From: RGIG2041 sp045546315
GTDB lineage: Bacteria > Bacillota > Clostridia > UBA1381 > UMGS1253
Direction: 5' to 3'
Length of the DNA: 10,328 bases
NCBI GenBank assembly: GCA_045546315.1
Contig: JAZQCN010000039.1
Coordinates: 1-10,328, forward strand
Each line of letters opens with the position of its first letter. Position 1 is the stretch's first letter. The notes under the pieces were generated by a model. The model was not told where the DNA came from. It did not search any database and saw only the letters and a list, made by a program, of their open reading frames with translations. Positions 6,817 through 10,328 of this stretch are shown one piece after another. The position numbers were made by a program, and so were the translations under genes.

Positions 6817-6957
6817 CAGCACAAAAAGCGGTAATTTGGATTCGTAGGGAACGACCTATGTGTCGTTTTGCTTACTTCGTGCCACACTCGCGGCGCGGCA
6901 CACAGGCGCGCGCCTACGATTTGTATGCACATTTTAACAAAGTAATGCGCCAAATTA
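6817..6957. repeat. Structured intergenic repeat, copy C, abutting the portal stop codon
   Basis: The ends form an inverted repeat, TAATTTGG (6832-6839) with CCAAATTA (6950-6957). Inside are CGTAGG (6843-6848) with CCTACG (6913-6918), AACGAC (6850-6855) with GTCGTT (6862-6867), and GTGCC (6879-6883) with GGCAC (6897-6901), so the RNA would fold into a branched structure. It is homologous, in opposite orientation, to 10013-10154. Its right arm (6936-6954) matches the right arm of copies A and B at 16 of 19 positions. The right end contains the TAA stop of the portal gene (6957-6955). Confidence 0.82.
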
Positions 6958-8466
6958 ACCTTTTTGCACCTGCGTCAGCTTGCTTTCCCGAATCGACTGC
7001 AATATCTCCTGCTTGTTCTTTACATATGTCTCCGGGATGGATTCCAAATACACCTCCGGGTCGGTGATGATGCCCTTGTTAAAGAGGTTGTCGGCAGTTT
7101 GCACCTGTGTTACCTCAGACCAGTAGGCGCTTGCACCGATGTTGATTTCCAGATCGTAGGCAAGGGTGCGCAAAGCTGAAAAATCGAAGGTCTCCTCGCC
7201 CGCTTCCGTACCGCTGACAAGGCGCACACCGTAGTAGGTCGCCATCATATCAATTAAAATGCGCACATAATCCTCGACAAACTGGTAAAACGCAAGCCGG
7301 TTTAATTCGAGCGGTGCCGTAGTCGCCTTTTGCAGGGCAATAATGGCAGTCGCGTTGTCGGGGCGCATTGTACCGAGCGATGCGTCGGAGGCGCCCATAT
7401 ACTCGCGGGTATAGGTCATCGTCTTTTCGACAAGCTCCATCACCTGGTTGCTCATATCCGGCATCTTGAAGGCATTGGCGACCGCATCGTTGACATTGCC
7501 TGCCACCTTGATTGCCTCACCGATGCGGTTTGAAAAGCCGTTCGGGAATTTATTTCCGTCGTAAATCAGCTTCGGGAACGCCATTTTCTTAACATAGTCC
7601 ATCCCCATCGCGTAGCACTTGTTGATAAAAATCTGGTTCGGAATCAGCTCTGTCACCGCCGCCTGACCGTGACAGCTGTTTTTTATACGCTCCCAGCTCA
7701 TATACGCAATCGGGTAGCGTGTAAGTCCGGTCGCAAACGGCAGCTGCACAAAGCCGCTCTCCGTCGCCTTCGCGCACCAGATTTGCCCGTCCGCGCGCCA
7801 GAACTTTACAAGCACAGTCACATTGCCGTCCGCCTCGTAGGGCGTGAGGGCGTTTTCATCGGTGTCCGGCATAAGGTTTGCCGCTGCCTCGGCAGAAATG
7901 CCGTTTCGGATTGCCTCGGCGCGCACCTCATCAATCGGGCGGCGCTGCGCAATTAAAATGTAGCTCTGCTTCTGCACATCGGCAGAGGCGTTGTTTGCAA
8001 AGTAGACATTCGTGTTGTCAATCACATCCACCTGCGGCATCCCGAGCGCCGTCTGTCCGGTTTGCGCCTGCTCGTCGAAATAGACATAAAAGCAGCAGTC
8101 GCCGTCCACACAGGCATTTTTGAGCGCGTCGCGATTTTTCGTTTTGATTTTGGCATACTCCATCGCGCGGCTTAATTCCTCATGCAACACCTGTGCCGCT
8201 CTCTGCGCTGCCGCATCCTCGCGAAACGGACGAATCAGCGCACCGATGTCGTCGGATACAAGCGTCGACACAAACATATTGCAAACGCGCTTTAAAATGT
8301 TAAATACCGGCTTGTCAAGCTCCGGGGCGTTTACCCCCTCCCACTGGTTGCCGACATAGAAGCGCTGGTTGCGCTTGACCGTATCGTATAAGCCGATGCT
8401 CTGCTTGTAGCGCACGCCCTCGCGGTAGGCGGCGAAAATCTGTTCAGCTGTCTGCGTGTTCATCAT
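6955..8466 (-). CDS. Phage portal protein (P22-type portal family)
   Basis: A 503-residue protein. Two tandem ATGs (8466 and 8463) follow GGAGG (8476-8472) by 5 or 8 nt, so the start could be either. The portal forms the twelve-subunit ring at one head vertex through which DNA is packaged and ejected. Family features are YKQSIGLYDTVKRNQRFYVG (20-39) followed by NQWEG, KPVFNILKRVCNMFVSTLVS (52-71), a beta wing region (120-240), the stem and crown helices around NQVMELVEKTMTYTREYMGA (340-359), and the conserved stretch DNATAIIALQKATTAPLELN (370-389) followed by a long helix EDYVRILIDMMATYYGV. The length is near the core of the family and shorter than the barrel-extended P22 protein. The start overlaps the preceding membrane-protein gene by 23 nt. 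No terminase gene precedes it, which is unusual. Confidence 0.9.
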   Translation of the reverse strand: MMNTQTAEQIFAAYREGVRYKQSIGLYDTVKRNQRFYVGNQWEGVNAPELDKPVFNILKRVCNMFVSTLVSDDIGALIRPFREDAAAQRAAQVLHEELSRAMEYAKIKTKNRDALKNACVDGDCCFYVYFDEQAQTGQTALGMPQVDVIDNTNVYFANNASADVQKQSYILIAQRRPIDEVRAEAIRNGISAEAAANLMPDTDENALTPYEADGNVTVLVKFWRADGQIWCAKATESGFVQLPFATGLTRYPIAYMSWERIKNSCHGQAAVTELIPNQIFINKCYAMGMDYVKKMAFPKLIYDGNKFPNGFSNRIGEAIKVAGNVNDAVANAFKMPDMSNQVMELVEKTMTYTREYMGASDASLGTMRPDNATAIIALQKATTAPLELNRLAFYQFVEDYVRILIDMMATYYGVRLVSGTEAGEETFDFSALRTLAYDLEINIGASAYWSEVTQVQTADNLFNKGIITDPEVYLESIPETYVKNKQEILQSIRESKLTQVQKG

Positions 8467-8644
8467 CGTCGCCTCCGTCCGCCGTATAGTTTAAAATATT
8501 CTGCCACTGGCGCGCCAAGCGCGCATCCTCCTCGCTTTCACTTACGGTCGGTTTTTCCTCCGCAAGCTCGATAACCGGCGTCGCAAAGTGCACGCAAAGC
8601 GCACCGATAACCACCCCGATAAAGCCGATACAGGCATAAATCAT
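8444..8644 (-). CDS. Small membrane protein at the head of the virion operon
   Basis: A 66-residue protein from ATG 8644-8642, chosen because AAGGAG (8655-8650) lies 5 nt upstream. The frame is open to an ATG at 8680, but that start would fall inside the leader hairpin and has no ribosome binding site. Residues 2-21 (IYACIGFIGVVIGALCVHFA) are a single predicted transmembrane helix with no signal-peptidase site. Residues 25-66 are acidic and cytoplasmic by inference, with ESEEDARLARQWQNILNYTA resembling the RxxQWENxxxY segment of short phage proteins encoded near the head genes of Clostridia prophages. The last 23 nt overlap the portal start, which points to coupling with the portal. The function is unknown; a membrane-anchored packaging accessory or a spanin/holin-like role cannot be distinguished. 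Confidence 0.72.
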   Translation of the reverse strand: MIYACIGFIGVVIGALCVHFATPVIELAEEKPTVSESEEDARLARQWQNILNYTADGGDDDEHADS

Positions 8645-8658
8645 AATTACTCCTTCCC

Positions 8659-8689
8659 CGACCGCACACATAGTTTTCACCTGCGGTCG
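8659..8689 (-). promoter_or_regulatory. Leader hairpin just upstream of the first ribosome binding site
   Basis: On the minus strand CGACCGCA (8689-8682) pairs with TGCGGTCG (8666-8659) across a 15-nt loop, and its 3' foot is 3 nt from AAGGAG. It lacks a U-tract, so it is not a terminator. It could protect the mRNA 5' end or affect access to the ribosome binding site. Confidence 0.55.
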
Positions 8690-8700
8690 ACACTTGTTTT

Positions 8701-8720
8701 GTCAAGCCACGTGTTTTGAC
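8701..8720. promoter_or_regulatory. Operator-like palindrome between the divergent genes
   Basis: GTCAA-GC-CACGTG-TT-TTGAC reads the same on both strands except at positions 6-7 and the mirrored 14-15, so 16 of 20 bases are symmetric about 8710/8711. It begins 8 bp downstream of the minus-strand TATAAT, about where that transcript would start. A dimeric repressor bound here could block the virion operon. No regulator gene is visible in the window. Confidence 0.5.
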
Positions 8721-8727
8721 TGCCCAT

Positions 8728-8733
8728 ATTATA
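8728..8733 (-). promoter_or_regulatory. -10 box of the virion operon promoter
   Basis: A perfect TATAAT on the minus strand, preceded by TGCGG. There is no good -35 hexamer at 16-18 bp (the 17-bp position reads AGTAGT); TTGATA lies 22 bp upstream. This may mean dependence on an activator. The transcript would begin near 8721 and carry a leader of about 77 nt. Confidence 0.45.
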
Positions 8734-8794
8734 CCGCAAAAAAAGGGTCTACTACTATCAACTTGCACGGCGGCGGATTTTTTGGTGAAATCGG

Positions 8795-8823
8795 TTGCAT
8801 TTGCGCAAAATATATAGTATACT
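8795..8823 (+). promoter_or_regulatory. Sigma-A promoter of the plus-strand gene
   Basis: TTGCAT (8795-8800), a 17-bp spacer and TATACT (8818-8823) make a near-consensus promoter. The start would be near 8830, leaving a leader of about 40 nt with AAGGAAG (8855-8861) 10 nt before the ATG at 8872. A five-codon minimal frame (ATG at 8851, TAG at 8863-8865) overlaps the ribosome binding site. Confidence 0.75.
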
Positions 8824-8871
8824 GGATTTAGAATCGGAGAAATTTGCCCGATGAAAGGAAGTTAGAAAAGC

Positions 8872-9942
8872 ATGGGCCTTTTAATGAAAAAAACTATGAC
8901 GCTGTCGTCTAAGCCCAACACAGCCGACGGGCTGTTCGGCAAAAAGGGGCTGCGCCACTATATCTCCGCCGGCTCGGAGACGCTTAGCGGGTATTCCTTG
9001 AATGTTGAAAGCTTTAAAACCAAGTCCGGCAGCGGCAGGAAATATACCTCCGCACCGTATGCGGCGCTCGGTGAGGTTCTGGCAGAAATGGCGCGTCCGC
9101 GCCTGAGTGCAGCGGATAAAAACGCCTGCATCGTCAACCGCCAGAAAGCCATTGTCGAGGTGCTGCGTTCTTTGCACCGCGAGCGCGAAGCCGCGCTCGA
9201 TTGGGTGAAAATTCAAAACAGCGCACCGCCTTACAGAGAAGGCGAAAAGGGCCCGCACGAGGAAAAGGCAATCGCCGCAAGACGGCACTATCGCCCCTCG
9301 CTGATAGACAAGCTCTTTTCAAAAGTCGAGCAGCGCGAGCGCGAGCTGGACGCTGCCATCCGCGCAGCTGCAAAAGAGGATGCCATCGACTACCGCGTAT
9401 GGGAAAACACGGTTACCCTCGCCGAGGGCGTGTTAAACCGCGATGAGGACTGCTGGCTGATGGTGTTAGAGCATATGCATTCGTTTGACGATTTGCTCGA
9501 ATTCGGCGTCGGCATTACCGTCGGTGTGAATAAAGACGGCTGCGTCGAAGCAGAGGTCAACTGTAACACCGCCAATATCGTGCCACACCAGGTATATATG
9601 CTTTCGCAGTCAGGTAAGGTCACGAGAATGGACACCGACAAGGCGTCGTATTATAACCTGATGCGCGACTATATCTGCTCACTTGCCATGCGCATCGCAG
9701 GCGACATCTTTGCAACGCTTCCGGCAGCCGGTTTAATTTTAAATATCGTTGACGACCGTGCCGATGCCCAGTCCGGCGCACTTTCGCAGATTACGGTGCT
9801 CTCCGCGGCAATGGATGCAGAAGCGGTCAACCACTTAAACTTCGGCGTGCTCAATCCGTGGCGTACGCTTTCGGATATGTACTGCACGATGGACTTCCGC
9901 AGAACGGAAGCGCCCGGAGAGGTTAAAAGAGTTGTAGGGTAA
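8872..9942 (+). CDS. Conserved-looking hypothetical protein, 356 residues, divergent from the virion operon
   Basis: I do not recognise this gene with confidence. ATG 8872 follows AAGGAAG by 10 nt; an ATG at 8884 is too far from it. Residues 1-65 are Gly/Ser/Lys-rich with short strands (LFGKKGLRHYISAGSETLSG). Residues 65-175 are charged helices probably forming a coiled-coil hairpin, interrupted by a loop QNSAPPYREGEKGPHEEKAI (115-134). Residues 175-345 form a mixed alpha/beta domain with WENTVTLAEGVLN, DCWLMVLEHMHSFDDLLEFG, the beta segment VGITVGVNKDGCVEAEVNC, and a C-terminal LNFGVLNPWRTLSDMYC. The layout vaguely recalls the C-terminal part of some DUF4236-containing bacterial proteins, but this is weak recall. 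There is no signal peptide, transmembrane helix or obvious nucleotide-binding motif. It is transcribed alone from its own promoter and terminator, back to back with the virion operon; it could be a host gene next to the prophage or a phage-borne accessory gene. Confidence 0.8.
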   Translation: MGLLMKKTMTLSSKPNTADGLFGKKGLRHYISAGSETLSGYSLNVESFKTKSGSGRKYTSAPYAALGEVLAEMARPRLSAADKNACIVNRQKAIVEVLRSLHREREAALDWVKIQNSAPPYREGEKGPHEEKAIAARRHYRPSLIDKLFSKVEQRERELDAAIRAAAKEDAIDYRVWENTVTLAEGVLNRDEDCWLMVLEHMHSFDDLLEFGVGITVGVNKDGCVEAEVNCNTANIVPHQVYMLSQSGKVTRMDTDKASYYNLMRDYICSLAMRIAGDIFATLPAAGLILNIVDDRADAQSGALSQITVLSAAMDAEAVNHLNFGVLNPWRTLSDMYCTMDFRRTEAPGEVKRVVG

Positions 9943-9944
9943 TC

Positions 9945-9976
9945 AAAAAGGACTTCATTTGTGAAGTCCTTTTTTT
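9945..9976 (+). terminator. Intrinsic terminator of the plus-strand gene
   Basis: GGACTTCA (9950-9957), loop TTTG, TGAAGTCC (9962-9969), then seven T residues (9970-9976). The five A residues before the stem make it work in both directions. It lies 3 nt after the stop codon. Confidence 0.92.
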
Positions 9977-10012
9977 GTTAGTTTCTTCGCTGGTTGTAGT
10001 TGTAAAAAGGTA
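9977..10012. repeat. Repeat arm GTTTCTTCGCTGGTTG, first copy
   Basis: GTTTCTTCGCTGGTTG (9981-9996) recurs at 10169-10184, in each case upstream of a GTAGGG hairpin element. A reverse-complement fragment (CTACAACCAGC) occurs in the portal-scaffold gap at 6810-6820. Confidence 0.6.
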
Positions 10013-10154
10013 AAATCAGCGCATTATGTCGTTAAAATGCTCGCGCATATCGTAGGGCGCGCGCCTGTGTGCCGCGCTGCGAACATGGCACAAAGCAAGC
10101 GGAACGACACACAGGTCGTTCCCTACAACATCCGATTTGCCTCTTTTTATGCTG
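10013..10154. repeat. Structured intergenic repeat, copy D (inverted homologue of copy C)
   Basis: Its reverse complement aligns with 6817-6957 along almost the whole length, including CAGCAYAAAAAG, GTAGGGAACGACCT, TGTGTCGTT, GTGCCA, GCGCGGCACACAGGCGCGCG and ATTTTAAC. The left end (10015-10033, read on the minus strand) keeps 14 of 19 bases of the arm shared with copies A and B. Frames that cross it on the minus strand translate repeat sequence only. Confidence 0.8.
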
Positions 10155-10168
10155 ATAGTGGATTTGGG

Positions 10169-10292
10169 TTTCTTCGCTGGTTGCAACCAACACCGTAGGG
10201 ACCGGCCTCCCGGACGGTCCGCTTGTGCAAAATTTGCGGGCGATTCGTGAATCGCCCCTACAACATCCAAAACCCCACTTTTTATGCTGATT
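10169..10292. repeat. GTAGGG-type hairpin repeat with flanking arms
   Basis: GTAGGG (10195-10200) faces CCCCTAC (10255-10261). Inside, GGACCG (10199-10204) pairs with CGGTCC (10215-10220), and GGGCGATTC (10238-10246) pairs perfectly with GAATCGCCC (10249-10257). Right of it, CTACAACATCC plus CTTTTTATGCTGAT (10259-10292) repeats the arrangement at 10124-10156. This type of repeat is common between genes in Clostridia genomes. No gene is seen from 9943 to 10328. Confidence 0.78.
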
Positions 10293-10307
10293 GTAGCACA
10301 AATAAAG

Positions 10308-10328
10308 CCTCCCTTTAGGCAAGGGAGG
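10308..10328. repeat. Perfect 8-bp inverted repeat at the window edge
   Basis: CCTCCCTT (10308-10315), loop TAGGC, AAGGGAGG (10321-10328). This is probably the start of a further short hairpin repeat cut by the window end; there is no T-tract to call it a terminator. Confidence 0.55.

Noticed and set aside
8645..8680. Longer start of the small membrane protein at 8680
   Set aside because: It lies in the leader hairpin loop without a ribosome binding site; the ATG at 8644 has AAGGAG 5 nt upstream and begins right at the transmembrane helix.
8700..8705. Perfect TTGACA on the minus strand as -35 box
   Set aside because: At 16-18 bp downstream there is no -10-like sequence (AGGTGA at 17 bp); it is part of the palindrome instead.
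10016..10322. Two overlapping minus-strand frames of 84 and 96 codons
   Set aside because: They consist of translated hairpin repeats (copy D and the GTAGGG element), are Arg/Cys-rich and lack credible starts.

Overview
The window looks like a chromosomal stretch from a low-to-mid GC Bacillota, most likely class Clostridia (Oscillospirales-like). The reasons are strong GGAGG-type Shine-Dalgarno sites, sigma-A style promoters, phage protein families typical of Clostridia prophages, and hairpin-rich GTAGGG...CCCTAC intergenic repeats of a kind common in uncultured gut Clostridia. The taxonomic call is inference from style; there is no marker gene here.

Almost all of positions 1-8644 is one minus-strand phage virion module, read from right to left. 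It holds a small membrane protein (8644-8444), a portal (8466-6955), a scaffold (6687-5947), a major capsid protein with a C-terminal Ig-like domain (5939-4896), a head-tail connector (4523-4140), a large beta-rich tail stabilisation/nozzle-like protein (4143-1807), a tail fibre (1796-522), a short fibre-associated protein (541-365), a 39-residue CD1375-like protein (372-253), and the N-terminal 88 residues of a TTG-started N-acetylmuramoyl-L-alanine amidase endolysin that runs off the left edge (266-1). No tape-measure, major tail, sheath or baseplate gene is present, so the virion would be short-tailed (podovirus-like). No terminase lies upstream of the portal; the module instead starts at its own promoter.

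From 8645 to 8871 is a divergent control region. It contains a TATAAT box for the minus-strand module, a near-perfect 20-bp palindrome centred on CACGTG just downstream of that box, a leader hairpin abutting the first ribosome binding site, and a clear TTGCAT-17-TATACT promoter for a plus-strand gene of 356 codons (8872-9942, function unknown). That gene ends in a textbook intrinsic terminator.

The gaps inside the phage module (4524-4895 and 6688-6954) and the right end (9977-10328) are filled with structured, MITE-like or REP-like repeats. Two elements begin exactly at the stop codons of the capsid and portal genes. Elements of different types share a 19-nt terminal motif. Two copies in the capsid-connector gap have near-identical arms but unrelated, self-complementary cores. 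Host-type repeats inside a virion operon, together with the missing terminase, suggest a long-resident, possibly degraded or domesticated prophage. A terminator-like hairpin sits directly before the connector ribosome binding site and may set the capsid-to-tail expression ratio.
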